Below, in pieces: positions 9,791 to 22,590 of a stretch of 64,000 nucleotides of DNA. Position numbers and translations under genes: made by a program. The notes beneath the pieces were generated by a model. That model was not told where the DNA came from and did no database searches. It saw only the letters and a program-made list of their open reading frames with translations. Position 1 is the first letter of the stretch; each line of letters begins with the position of its first letter. This DNA comes from Apricaphanius iberus. Its lineage: Eukaryota; Chordata; Actinopteri; Cyprinodontiformes; Aphaniidae. Location: NCBI GenBank assembly GCA_028564705.1, contig JAPXFQ010001673.1:511501-575500 (forward strand). The letters are read 5' to 3'.

Positions 9791-12700
9791 TTTGGTAGAC
9801 TCATTCTCTGCTTTTCTACAATGATTGGCTGAAACTGTTTCACCACGCTGCTGCATCGTGTTATCAGACAGGAGTAGGCTACGCAAGTGCTCTTGAAGCA
9901 CAGAACTCATATGTCGGCAGCTTTTTGCGTCGTTTAGAGGGGCGAGTCGTACCAGCGTATTCAGATGTCAAACTGCATACTCGCTACACAAAATGCATAA
10001 CAGGTGGCAGGTTTGCCATGGAATCACTAGTGAAGCTTAATGACCAAATTAATAAAGTGGAAATTTGTGTCATGTACATTTTTCCTCATTGCATTAGCAA
10101 GGTTAAATGTCAAGTTTACATAAACTTTCAAAGTATATATATATACATCTTCCAAAAAGTTTGACATTTTGCATTATCAGACCAGAGACTACATTAGACA
10201 AGTCTTTGGGATCTTTATGGTGTTTCTTTGGAAATCACTTTCCTTATTGTTGAATCATCAACAGTGACCTAAAGTGAGACAGAGAAAAAGTGAAGAGCTA
10301 CAGATATTCTGAGTTATTTGGTGACCCCCCCCCCCCCCCTGGTTTTAACAGTCTGGCACTTTCTCTCAGCATCTCAGGACTTTAAACTGTAAAACTGATA
10401 TGATGCAAATTTCTGTTTAAATGTGGTTTCAGTGACTTAAAAATTCAATAAAATGCAAACAAACCACAGTTCCATGATACTGTTTCAATGCAGGAAAACA
10501 AGAGTGCATTAATGGCTGAAGTTAAAGCTTCAACCGTTCTCCAGAGGAAATGCCCAAAGGATGAAAAAGAAGATGACTAAGAGGAAGAGCAGAGGAAGGT
10601 GCTCTTGTTCAGTTCAAGCTGAGAAAGTATATTTCTGCAAGGTAAGAATGATCATTTTATGGTTATTTTATCACACGGATAAAGTCTCTGCAGTAAAATG
10701 GGGAAAAGGAAGCGTAATGAGAGTAAGACGCTGCATGGCAGGTAGCGCGCTCTAACAGCTGTTTTAGCTGAGGCTCCGGGGACAGTTTGAGTTGGGTAAA
10801 CCTATCGTTACTCACACAGGTAAGGGGTCTCCTGAGAGTAGTCTCAGTGCTGGTAAAATAAGTATATTGCAAAAAGTCTTTATTTTCTTTCTAGAAGTAA
10901 AAAGCTTTAAATTATAATTTTCACAATGGTAAGGCGGCAAATGCCATGATTTATATACAGTCCCAGCATTCCCTAATTATACATTCACCTGAAAGGTTTG
11001 TGTTATATTTGCGTCCTTCCCTTTACTTTATCATTAAGATTCTCCTTTTCTAAAATCTTGCAGGGTCAGACCAATGAACCGATAGGGCAAATCATTAGCC
11101 AATGCTATATATAGCAGTCGCTTCTAAATTGGGTGGGTGGGTGGGGGGGATTTCTACATAACACCTAAATGGGATATTTTTCATTTAGAATTAAATCATT
11201 TTCATGATTTTTCCTTTTATACATTCATCAAATAGTGGGATTTACTGGGACATTTGTAAAATAAAGTTTCCTTTTCAAAACAACATTTTAACATATTGAT
11301 TTTCACACTTTCTTACCTTATATAGTCATTTTTAAAAAAAAGTATATTTTATTTCTACATCAAAACCAATTATAATCCCAATTCACACATTACATCAAAT
11401 ACTCCCAATAAAATAATAAATCTTGCATTTCTTTGCATTTTGTTGTTCACGTTAGCTTGCTAGGTTTAGACTGGCTAATGGGTTCAAGCTAGTTTAGCCA
11501 GTAACAAACAGCTAATGCTGGTCATCTTGTTTACTCCATTATGAAGCTGTCAAACGGTCTAAATTTTATTGTACAAATTTATCTGGAGAGTTTGGAGTTA
11601 AGAATTTTATTTTAACTCCAATTCCTAGCTAAATTGTGTTAGCTTCAAATTCTTGTGAGTTTGTCAAGTCTATCCAAGCAGTTGCATTGTATTAGAAGAG
11701 TGTAGATATTAGTTTTGCTTCATCCTAAAACTGAATGTTTTTGCCCTAATTTACACTCATCACCGATGGTAAATTGGTTTATTGTGGTTTATTTTGTTAC
11801 ACCAATAAGGCCTAGCATTTTAATTTCAACTTTCCAACTAAATTACACTACTTTCTATAACTTTGTGCTGGGTTAATTTAAGAAAAAAAATCTGCAATAA
11901 ACTTTAAATGATCAGTAATTGAACAATGGTATTAATAATTCTGATGAAACAGAAATAATGATATTATGCTATTTTATATGAAGTTACTGCTTTTGCACAG
12001 TGTAATTCTAACTTTCCCACACACGCTTCTCTTCGGTCCTTCCTGCTTTGACCACAATGCCTCAGCTAAACCAACAGCTGCATCCTCTGCATAGCTAAAA
12101 TATGAAGAGCGGCGGGGATGGTTGGCTACGAATTAACTTGAGTGCTCAGTTTAATTTTACAGGGTTTAAGCTTTCATTGGAGCCAAACTTCTTTCTTGAT
12201 TTGTCATAGCAAAAGCCAACCACAAACTTTTGCTCTTAACGCCAGGATCCTCAGCTGCAACCGTATTTTGTACGCAACACATGAGGTGGCCAACTGCATC
12301 AGCGCTCGGCTTGGCCTCATTACCATCTGCTTTCCGCATACATTCACTCCTCTTCCAAAACAAATTTCAGAAGGTTCAGCTCGAATGGGGAAAATTTTCA
12401 CCAAGCGTGAGCCTAGGGTATTCACAGGCAAACCTGAGAGGGCAATGCCAACGCAAAGGGAACTGCAACCATGAATGCCTGAGGGGTATTGTCATTAGTG
12501 AGTTAGGATCTAGTGATTAAACGCAATCCTCCGTTAAATCTATCTTTGGTCTCCTCTGTGCTGACTTAAGCTGTTAAAAAGAAGATCAACCAGGGAGGGG
12601 AAACTTCACATTAGTATGAGGAAAAGACCTGAAGGTTAAAAGATGTCAAGTTTCCATTTGGTGAGGAAAAAGGAGACTCCTGCATTCCCAGACAATGGTT

Positions 12701-13509
12701 TGCATTCCATTGCACCTCTCTTTGCCATGTGAATCATATGCGCCAAGACAGGAGGACTGAGGTTTATCTTCTCACACAGACACAGCCAAGAAAGCCTCAA
12801 TGGAATACCACATCTAGGCATTATAAGATGGACAAGGCTAGTTAGGGTTGAATTCATCACTGAATCAGCAGCCTTAAAGGCAAAAGGCAACACAATCAAA
12901 ACGAGAGTGTGGAGAAATTGGGTAAATTAGCTGATCTGATGTTCAAATGTTTGGTTTGTTTGTTCTGATCTGCTCTAAGCCAGATTGGGTGCACAGTTTT
13001 ATCGTGTTCTGTTGTACAGGACCTAAAATATTAAGACAAATCATTGCTAAAAATTACACAGAGTGAGGTCCAACATGCTGGAATTACCCTTAAAAGGACC
13101 ATGAAAATCAGTTGTACCTATTCAGGCGCCATCCTACTTTCCCCAAGTGAAAGTTTTGATAAAAACTGATGTTATGAAGAGCATTTCATCCAATTATCTG
13201 TCAAGTTAAGGAATTCTTCTTGGATAGAAATCTGTAGTTACATACCTTCCTAAACACTGCCTTGATTGAAACAGATTATCCAATATCCAGAACTTTAATC
13301 CTGTAAATGTCCTGTTTAAATGCGGGAGATAATTCAACATAACTTTACATTGCTTTAGGTTGCGACTCAAGGCTTTAAATATTTTTCTGTCCTCTTCTAA
13401 AACTGAATCTTCAGATTCAGAAGGTATTGCGGGTGTTTTTTCTTTGGGTGTTGGCTAAAAACAGCTCAAAAATTTGCAGAAACAAACATTTATGCAGTAA
13501 CTTTTTTAC
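9791..13509. other. non-coding, no gene recognised
   Basis: This is AT-rich sequence with a C15 tract at 10325-10339. An ATG frame at 10561 reaches a GTAAGA sequence, but nothing around it resembles a known gene. The 12.1-12.9 kb frames have no family signature. Confidence 0.4.
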
Positions 13510-13609
13510 TAGGAATGTAACTTGGCAAAAATCTTGTGATACAATATGTACCACAATACAAGGGGTACGATGCCATATAATGCAATATATTACGATACTA
13601 TGAGTAAGA

Positions 13610-13666
<57 letters not shown>

Positions 13667-13990
13667 TGTGACTTTGAAAACTGAATTTAACCGTAGCAAA
13701 ACTCGTACAGCATTCTAAAGACTCCATCCTGTTTCATACATAACACATCCACTTTTATTACCAAATCTTGATGATCCGCACGAATGAAAAACGTGAAAAC
13801 AGCCACCAGGTACCGGTCATACTTTTGATTTCGTTATTTATTTTAAATCACTGTCCTCATTAATGGTTACATTCAAATTCTAAAAAATAAAATGTAAATA
13901 AAAAGCAACACTTTCTTTTGAATATCAATACAATATCATGACATAAAACATTGATGTATATTGGTGTGTCGATTTTTTCTTACATCCCTA
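13510..13990 (+). mobile_element. hAT-like nonautonomous element with internal (TA)n
   Basis: The element runs from TAGGAATGTAA at its left end to the complement of TAGGGATGTAA at its right end. The flanking 8-mers are TTTTTTAC and CTTTTCAC, a decayed 8-bp duplication typical of hAT insertions. It is about 481 bp, has no coding capacity and is a relative of the copy at 2781-3075. Confidence 0.6.
13605..13662. repeat. (TA)n microsatellite
   Basis: About 58 bp of perfect TA repeat lie in the hAT-like element, at the same relative position as in its relative near 3.0 kb. Confidence 0.97.
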
Positions 13991-15142
13991 CTTTTCACAT
14001 TAGCCCTCTTTAGCAAATTAAGAGCACAAAGAAACATGTTGGAGGCTACAGAAATACTTAAGACAAGGGTGGAAGTTTACCTTTCAGTTGGACAAAGCAA
14101 TATATCTTAGATTTGAGGTAATAATAAATTATCAAAATAATCAAAATGAAGTTTAAAAGATGGCCAGTTTTTGGGGTTTTTTTGCAATTACATCCATAAT
14201 TGTAAACATTCGGATCACACAGGCGCACCGCCTCTCTCTTTCTCAATCCCTACATTGGGCGATCAAAAGAACCCCGCTCCCTCCCAGGATGGCTGGACTC
14301 TGACAAGCCTCCATCTCGACTGGGTAAAAATAAATTTAAAAAAAAATCACTCAATCAAACCCATTGCAGCGCTCTTACAGCCTGACTGGACGCCTGAAGA
14401 AACAGGAGAAACTACGCACCGGAGCGGGTTTTCTGAAATACCCCAGTAGGAAATGAATTCGCCCTCTCTGGTTCGACTCGTTCTGAACTAAAGGAGATCT
14501 CCCCTTTTTGCCCAAAGTCCTGACCCAGTCTGGAACCCAGACGCGACTCTTTTTCAGTTCGCTTCTACAAGTGGACAGGTTCTTTCCAGAACTTCAAGAA
14601 GAGACTCCTTTCATCCTAACACGTGTTTGAATTTTCCTTTTTCGCAACCAAGTTCTCCTTCAGCTTCGACCGGCAATCGAAGCTGTTCTGCCTTTATTTT
14701 ATTGTATTTTTCTATTCTTCCACTCTTCCCCTTTAGAGCGCAAACGCCTTTCTCCCCTCGTGTTTTTCCGCAGCAATCAAAAGGACTTTTTCCTCTGCAC
14801 CTGCAATTCGACCATCCACATTGCAAAGTAAGAATTTTCCAATTTCCTGGGTGGAGCCAGATAAGATGTATTATGCATTATTACATGTGCATGTTTCTTA
14901 ATTTTGAATGAATCAGATCTGTGTTGAAATGTATTTGATTTGAACTTACTGTGTCATGCTTTTACGAGTAATCCTAAGCATTGTGTTGGATTGTGAAGGT
15001 TTGTGTTTATGGTACTGCTCGTACTTTATTAAGTAGAGGATCTGATTGTAGGAAATTATTTAGCTTCTCTTCCTTACTTCGCTGGTGGATGTTTAGCGTT
15101 GGGCCGCATGGAGCGCTTCTCAGAAACACGCAGCACCGAATG
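13991..15142. other. non-coding; possible plus-strand 5' UTR-like segment
   Basis: No coding exon is supported. The 14.23-14.83 kb part is pyrimidine-rich, GC-richer than its flanks, and ends at a GTAAGA donor-like site at 14826. This could be a plus-strand untranslated first exon, but no partner coding exon could be identified. Confidence 0.25.
15135..15142. repeat. target-site duplication, left copy
   Basis: ACCGAATG directly precedes the MITE. Confidence 0.9.
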
Positions 15143-16259
15143 TAGGGCTGCACGATTATGTCCAAAAAAATAATCATGATTATTTTTGATCAATATTGTA
15201 ATCACGATTATTAAACACGATCATTCATCCAGTCCTGTAAAATATCCATTTTTATTGCACCAAATACAAACCTTTAAAAAAGATTTGGGAAAAATAAAAC
15301 TTTAGGTTAGAATAGACGATTAATAATGCAAAAAAAATAACAAAAACAAACTCAAAATATGTATATATATATTTATATATATATATATTTAAAAGTACAA
15401 GCTAAGTATGTTATTGCAGGGTGCAATCTCAAAGTGCAATTTATGGGAAACAATTACAGCTTATACAGAAAAATGCCTTTGACATTCCCTGCATCCAAAT
15501 CCTTAGTATTTACTATATGCTACTTAGCAACTATTACTCACCTGTTAATGTAATACTGCATAGCAAACGATCACGTAATAGGCCTAAAATCAGACATACT
15601 GCTCCACCATTTTGCATGTCCTTTGACCCATATGACTTCTGTTGACCCAGATGTTTACGTTACGTTCGACAGTGGTCCCGCCATCCTCTAGCCATTATTT
15701 TGTCTGGTATGACTTAACAACTTAAATGTTTAATCAGTCAAAAAAACAAATTCCAGTAATTAGTAACATCGCTATATGTACATTTATCTGCCAAAACTGC
15801 AGCGGTGTCAATGGTTGACAGTTCGTCTGTAGCTGTTTTTAGCTAGGTCCTTCTTCTTCTATGATTTCGGGGCGTCCGCTGCATTGTGGGATAGCGTAGC
15901 ATCCACCGGCTGCTTACTGTGGTGGTAGTACACTTTCCCGAACTTTCTGCTTACTAGTCAGATCCATAATGCAGATTCGGATCTACTATATTGCTCAAAT
16001 ACTTCTTTTCACCTGCTACGTAACAAGCGTAGTGCAGCCATTATGAGTGCGTGGTTTTTATTTGGTCAGCTTAATGAAGCTTTAGCCATGCGTTTGCCCC
16101 CTGGTGGTTGGCAGACTATTGGTTGATGCCGTGTATGATGAATAGGCACGCAGTGAAGCTCGCATTTTGAATGTAAATATCGTTCACGATCAGGTTCATT
16201 TAATTGTGGCCACCAAAAATCGTGATCACGATCAAAGTCCGATTAATTGTGCAGCCCTA
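15143..16259. mobile_element. hAT-type MITE (1117 bp) with intact TIRs and TSD
   Basis: The left end TAGGGCTGCACGATTA and the right end (complement TAGGGCTGCACAATTAATC) form terminal inverted repeats. The insertion is flanked on both sides by the identical 8-bp duplication ACCGAATG (15135-15142 and 16260-16267). Eight-base duplications and this terminus are characteristic of hAT elements in fish. Internal frames are at most about 74 codons and show no transposase or BED signature, so mobility would have depended on a partner. Subterminal ATCATGATTA-like motifs repeat near both ends. The identical duplication suggests a relatively recent insertion. Confidence 0.9.
16095..16108 (-). promoter_or_regulatory. 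CTCF-like motif inside the hAT MITE
   Basis: The minus strand reads ACCACCAGGGGGCA, very close to the CTCF core CCACCAGGGGGCGC. If bound, every copy of this MITE family could distribute the site. Confidence 0.4.
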
Positions 16260-16267
16260 ACCGAATG
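16260..16267. repeat. target-site duplication, right copy
   Basis: ACCGAATG directly follows the MITE. Confidence 0.9.
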
Positions 16268-19200
16268 TAGTCATTAATTTTAGTTCTACCCGTGATCTCA
16301 AACCAGAGCCTTTGTTAGCAGAAAGCTAGATCATTGATAAAGCCACGAGGTCTCTTTGTTAAACAAAAGACCACGCGGTACCTCTTCTAGTAATAAAAAG
16401 TAATAAAAAAAAACCTTTCGGCAAGTTGCGCGTTCACGTCCGTGAACCGCTTCCACGCTTGCACACGAGTAGCTGCGTACGGACGTCAGTAGGAAGCGCC
16501 CTGTAACGTGCCTAAGTTACGTCACCGCTGGTCGCCATCTTGTTTACGTAGCGTTAGCCTGTAGCATAGTCGTTAGCCTTAGCGTAGCCATTAGCGAATC
16601 GTTCTGTGTAAGTAGTATTTCATTTTGTTTTGGTGTGGTTTTGGAATAAATTAGTCACATTGAATCAAACCTCTGGTTTCTTTTATTCTGTGTATGTGTG
16701 TGAATTATTGCAAATAATTCATTTCCTTCAGATAAGGTATTTTGGTCAAATCAGTCCAATTATTAATAATAAGACCATTGGTCGATGGCCTTCTTTTAAA
16801 TCAGATATATACATTTTGACAGTTTGAGATAAACTGGATGGTGCCCCTCTAGTAATTTGAAAAGATAATTAAATTATTAATCCCTAAATTATTAATTTAA
16901 TATTCTTGGAATAACCAGATTGACCGTAAATTGAATTTATAAATTTTTAATTGATAAATCCCCAACAACACTGATAAAGTGAAAGAAACAAAAACTAAGC
17001 AAATGTGGGCTAATTGTAGCCGATCTAGATGTCAAAAATGTTCCTCGAATTAAGTAGCACAGACTTTATATCTAAGAATATCCAAATGTTAGAATGACCC
17101 GGTCAAAATCAAGACCCAAATCTAATAGATATCTGTGGCCTCCCCACAGCCTGATGCACCCTCTTCTAGATTTGACCATGGACAGTGCATTTTGGGTGAT
17201 TGCACGCGATTTTGTTTAGTAGAATCGGATCAAAGCAGGGCAAATACAAATATTCCTTCCTCTTCATAATAATGCAGAATCTGTGTTGATTTATCACGTA
17301 AAAAAAATCCCATTAAAATTTAAGGTTGTAATGTTAAAGTATGGAAACGTTAAAGAGATATGAATACTTGTAAAGAGGCATAGTTTGTCTGTGTCCATAA
17401 GCACCACGCCTAAAGCTGGGTTACTCCTAAACTGCAATAACAAATAACTCAGTATTGCACCATATTCATCATCTGACTCTCACTGCAGCTTTTTTTCTTT
17501 AATATCAGTATCCACTCTCGACTACATTAAGCAACAAAAACAATGCTTTCTAAAACTAAATCCAGCTCTGGAAACCTATTTAAACTTCTTCAAAGTTTTG
17601 CCACCGAAGCGAGATGATAAATTCTCATTTGTCAGCTGCTGATCCCATTCTTTAAATAAAGTAACTGTCCGAGAGTAGACAATGTAGCTGCTTAGTGGAG
17701 GAAGAAAAAGAAGGAAAAAAAGAAGGAGGTTATGAAACGCTGCCTCACTTTTAAAGGCTGGTTTTAAGAGGGACATTTACATTAGGAGTTGGGTTCCCCC
17801 CCCGGTCCAAATCATAAATAAAAGTGCAAAAAGGCAAGTTCTGTGTAGGAGAGCAACAAAATGCAATCCAATCTCCTTCTGGTGTTGGACTTTTAAAGGG
17901 TTTGTGTCCCTTTTAAAAAGGGCATTTTCGGATGCTACACCCACAATCAGGCTAAATTGGAGGAAGAGCATTCCAAAAAGTACAGATCCCACACAAAATA
18001 GATGTTTGTACAGCATCAAAAGGCTACTGCTCACTGGCAGTGCTCCATATGACCAAATATGGAAGGAAAAAATGCTGCCTTTTCCCGTAACCAAACTGGG
18101 GGAAAAAAAAAAAAAAAGAGAGAAAGAAAAAGAAAGGAGGGAAGGTTTTTCTTGCAGGCTGCATGCACAGCAAGATAGAGCTCTCACATTCACTACATAG
18201 CGGCCACAGCCTTGGCTTCCTCTCAAACACGGCGTGATTGATGGTGTTGTTGGACCTGCCGTGACACCCCCGTGCCGCGCACATGAACGCGGACACCTGC
18301 GCGACTCTGGGGAGACGTGAAAGAGAGGCACGCCGATCTTTTCACGCCGCTGACATTTCATTTTTTTTTTGTCTTACACAAAAAAAAAGAAACAAAAAAA
18401 GACACACACACACCAAAGCTTTTCTTTCTCTTTCACATGTGAGCTCTCCACCCGAGTCCCTGCAGCCTCTCACATTCCTCTTAGTGAAAAAGCATCCGTC
18501 TGCAATGCCACAGTCCTCTTCTTAAGTTAGAGTCAACTTCTTTATCTGCCCCCCCAGTATTGCTAAGAGATTTCCTTTTGAAACTTATCGGATAATCTGG
18601 AATTTGCTCTTTTTTTTATATTGTTGTTGAAGCCACAGCGCCAGCAGAAAACAAAAAGCACACTCTGCAGAGCGAATAGCAACCTAAGCGATAAACGCCT
18701 CTAAACCTTTAAAGTTCTGATACACTTTCACTTTTACAGAAAGAAGCCATGTACGCTAAAACTCCCAACACAGCACAGACTTCCCACACATTCCTAATGT
18801 CATTGCAGACCTTTCCAAACTCAACTTCCCAGAGTTCTCAGTTCATCCGGTCCACGTTAAAACGGCAAAAATAAGACGATGCAGCGTGAATCGTCTAGGT
18901 TTACATGTGAACCCAGGAAAAAAAAAACAAGAAAAAGGAAAGGGAGCAAGGACACAAGGAAGGAAAGGAAATAATTGATGGAGGGAGAACAAAAGGAAAC
19001 GGGGTGGGACTGAAGGAAGGAAAGATTCCTTCAGTACCATCAATGGCATCACAGCTGAAGAAAATGAAACTTGCGAAAGCAGACAGGGCTGCAGCTCACT
19101 GATCTGTTTTCAACACTATTGTGCAAACTTCACAGGGTTTGCACAACAACTCTGGAAAAGGACAGACCAAGGAAAGACAGGAGAAACCTGACAGGCTGAA

Positions 19201-19618
19201 GTTAGTTTGCTAGCTATGGAAGGTCGGCGGCAGCAGGCCGTTCATTTTAGCCAAAGACAAGCCAACTCTCTTTGGTGTTTTAAAGCCAACCATTGGAAAC
19301 AAATCACATCCTACAATAAGTCGAACTACCAGAAATATTTCAAGCCAGCCAACTTCGTCTTGACACAAAGCTGACAGACGCCTTCACAACTTCTATGTCC
19401 TCCATACAACCTGAGAAAACTCTGCACTCCCTGGCATCTTATTAAAACTAGTTCAAACTGCTGCAGTCGTGTGACGCCGCACTTTAGTGATTTAAAACTG
19501 AGGTGTGTTTGGAGCTGGAATCGTCTCCTGCAGGCATGTAATAGTGATGCAATGGTGCCGCTAGGAGAACGGCTCACACAGCGACTAAAAAATAGGCTGG
19601 AGAAGGGTTCTGATGATG
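16268..19618. other. non-coding, no gene recognised; possible regulatory DNA
   Basis: The 16.42-16.62 kb part is CpG-rich with a GTCGCCATCTTG motif (YY1-like) and a GTAAGT. It may be another transposon or promoter relic. 17.9-18.35 kb holds a CArG box and a CpG-rich patch. No coding exon is supported; the 194-codon minus frame at 17777-18361 has no family signature. Confidence 0.35.
18053..18062. promoter_or_regulatory. perfect CArG box (SRF site)
   Basis: CCAAATATGG fits CC(A/T)6GG exactly. Caldesmon is an established SRF/myocardin target, and this site is 5' of the cald1 start codon. A few such matches are expected by chance in 64 kb, so functional assignment is inference. Confidence 0.35.
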
Positions 19619-20558
19619 ACAGAGAGGGAGGGAGGCAAGGAAGGAAGGAAGGAAAGAAGGAAGGAAGGAAGGAAGGACAAAGTAAGGAAGGACAGATAGA
19701 TGGAGGAAGGAAGGAAGGAAGGAAGGAAGGACAGACAGATGGACGAAGGACAGATGAAGGAAGGAAGGACGAAACAGATGGACAAAGGAAGGAAGGACAG
19801 ATAGATGGAGGAAGGAAGGACAGATGAAGGAAGGAAGGAAGGAAGGAAGGACGAACAGATGGACAAAGGAAGGAAGGAAGGAAGGAAGGACAGATGGACA
19901 AACGAAGGAAGGAAGGCAGGAAGGAATAAAAGGACAGATGAAGGAAGGAAGGAAGGAATAAAGGGACGGATGAATGAATGAAGGAAGGACAAACAGATGG
20001 ACAAAGGAAGGAAGGATGGATGGACAGATGGACAAAGGAAGGAAGGAAGGCAGGAAGGAATAAAAGGACAGATGAAGGAAGGAAGGAAGGACGAACAGAT
20101 GGACAAAGGAAGGACAAACAGATGGACAAAGGAAGGAAGGAAGGACAGATACATGGAGGGAGGAAGGAAGGGACGAAGGAAGGAAGGACAGATGGACAAA
20201 GGAAGGAAGGACAGATAGATGGACGAAGGCAGGAAGGAAGGAAGGAAGGAAGGAATAAAAGGACAGATGGACGAAGGAAGGAAGGAAGGAAGGAAGGAAG
20301 GAAGGAAGGAAGGAAGGAAGGAAAGGAGGAAGGTAGGAAAGATGGACAAAGGAAGGAAGGAATAAAAGGACAGATGAAGGAAGGAAAGAAGGAACGAAGG
20401 AAGGAAGGAACGAACGAAGGAAGGAAGGAAGGACAGATGGACGAAGGAAGGAAGGAACGAAGGAAGGAATAAAAGGACAGATGAAGGAAGGAAAGAGAGA
20501 TGGACGAAGGAAGGAAGGAAAGGAGGAAGGAAGCAAGGAAGGAAGGAAGGAAGGAAGG
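19619..20558. repeat. GGAA-rich polypurine satellite (about 940 bp)
   Basis: The plus strand is a nearly pure purine array of GGAA/GAAG tetranucleotides. It is punctuated by degenerate higher-order units containing GGACAGATGGACAAAGGAAGG and GGAATAAAAGGACAGATGAAGG-type segments. The repeat creates long Pro/Ser/Leu/Phe frames on the minus strand (up to 412 codons) and Lys/Glu/Gly frames on the plus strand. These are not genes. The array has at least two alternating repeat grades, indicating expansion of an interrupted founder. Confidence 0.97.
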
Positions 20559-22525
20559 AGACACATTTTAGATAATGGGTACATAATTCGAATTTGGAAC
20601 TAGACATTTTTTTCCCATATTTATCTGGACCTGGAAAAAAGCTAAATTGAATTTCGGACTTTTTCAGATCCTTGCTACATCCAGAAACTCGCCACAAAAC
20701 AATTTAGTCAAAGATTTTAAGGGACGTTAAGCACCAAACCTAAATGGTTTAGTTTCGTCTCCTCACTAAAACACATCTCGCCACTTGTTGCGTTATTGCC
20801 GTCACATCCTTCCTGGTGCCAATTTCCCGGAGAACGGAAGCCTCGGCTCTCTCCTCCAGGACAGCCCACGTTGACACCTGCCTTCCGTCAGAGTAAATTA
20901 GCCCCGGCCAGAAGTCTGCATCTGCACAGCAGGACATCAATCTGCTCCAAGTGAGCTGACCGGGGAGACCGGTGGAGCCAGAGTCCTGATAAACGGCGAG
21001 TTTCACTGAAAGCACTGCTACTGCTGACGCCGTGTTCAGAGAACAGATTATCCAGCTGATGGCAATACAGCCAAACTAAAACATAAGAGGGTGAAATCAG
21101 ACTTTTTTTCTTGTTGTCCGCCGCTAAACGAAACCCAGAGGAGGATCTACAGCAGCCCCACCGCCTCTGGTTTATTGGCAATAACATGACAGGCTGGAAT
21201 CATTAAGTGGAACATAAAAATGTATTTCTCATAAAGCTGAAGAGGTTCCTCATGTGTTTCCCTACAGGAGAAAAGTGGAAACAAAATGGATCTGCTGAGC
21301 AACTGTGACATGCTGCCTATAAACGCCACGCTCTGGTCGCGGTGGACGGGAGGCGCCTCCCCCCCCCCGTCAGCCTGGAGAGAAATTACACTCCGGTGAG
21401 AGCGAGAGGAAAGAGAAAATCGGAAGGGCTGGGAGGGGGTAAAAAAAAAAGAAGAAAAAAAATGTATCGTAAGCAGTGGAGTGATTTATGAGGCTGACTC
21501 AAACCCACACAAAGGCAGAATGTCTTCCTATCATACCTTACATGGAAACATGCATGAGGCTGCAACGCATGATGCAATGCCCCCGAACTGTGAGTCTTGT
21601 TGAAAACATGACAGCTGAGTGAAGACCCTCACACAATATTGCCTTTTTTGTGCATGCATGACAGGCCCTTTTTAAACCAGTAAAAAAATAAAAAAAATAA
21701 AATAAACCCCCCCTCCCCCCAAAAAAACCAAAGACGTATTTGAAAATTACCCTGAAGCGCCATAAATCCTCATCTCCCCTGCCTTGTTTTAGCACACAAG
21801 TAAATCACGCTGTGGAATGCCAATTGTGGATTTTTTTTTTTTTTTTGGAGGTACTCTGCAAGGTATTGGAGGTATTACATGACAAGGTATTTTTTCAAAA
21901 TAAGGGCCTGTTTTCCTGGAGAAAGATGGGAGGAGATTAAAGCGTGGGTGGGTGGTGGACCATCAAGATGACCTGACCGAGATGGCCTATTACTCACGCT
22001 GGATGAGGAGAGGTGGAGCGAGCCCTCTGACGCTGTACGCCGTTCCTTCTCGATACAGAAAAAAATTTTTATGTTTTTTTTTTTTATTTAGCGAATAACC
22101 CATAGTGCGAGGAAACATGAGGACCCTCGATTAAGTTAGAGATGGTGGTCTCCATGCAAAAGTGGATGTGAGCGAAAGAGGTTCGGGCCCAAGCTGCGAC
22201 GTGGTGGATGTGCGCTGAAGGGTTGGGCGGCATCCAGTTTGAATTCCCTGTAGTCCTTACTCACATTACACCTCGGCATACAGGATTACCATCTGTCTAC
22301 AATTGCCTGTCATTTTGTCACACACATTTTAACCGCTCTCAGATTTCTAACCTTTTTTATTTTTTTTGTTTTTCTAGATTAGAAAGGCTAAATATGTTTT
22401 TTTTCCCTATTTAAATAGGAAACTAATAAAAAGAAGTAGGCCTATTGATATACAAATGTGCTTCAGGTAAACTCTGAACGTATGTGGATATTGCTCTTTA
22501 ACAACAGGCCCTCTTAAGTACCCAG
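20559..22525. other. non-coding, no gene recognised
   Basis: Mixed-composition sequence with short A- and T-tracts. No exon or repeat family is recognised. Confidence 0.35.
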
Positions 22526-22590
22526 TCAGCTCTGCTTCTGCTTGCTTGACCCACGACCTCCACAGCACCACTGAAAGAAAATGGGTATTG
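22526..22590 (+). repeat. dispersed duplicated segment, copy 1
   Basis: The block contains TCAGCTCTGCTTCTGCT, then CCTCCACAGCACCACTGAA. It recurs about 1.06 kb downstream at 23586-23655 in the same orientation with moderate divergence. Confidence 0.6.

Noticed and set aside
10561..10641. Plus-strand ATG frame MKKKMTKRKSRGRCSC ending at a GTAAGA
   Set aside because: Lys/Arg-rich short frame in AT-rich DNA with no matching next exon and no family signature; chance is the simplest explanation.
12142..12520. Overlapping plus and minus frames of 65-110 codons at 12.1-12.5 kb
   Set aside because: Several frames are open on both strands at once, typical of chance in a stop-poor segment; no motif or splice signals define an exon.
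17777..18361. 194-codon minus-strand frame
   Set aside because: Low-complexity Phe/Ser-rich stretches from A/T tracts, and no recognisable domain.
19326..20697. Long minus-strand frames (412, 370 and 336 codons) rich in Phe, Leu, Pro and Ser
   Set aside because: They are all translations of the GGAA/CCTT microsatellite array in its three frames. They have no domain and no splice or promoter context of their own.
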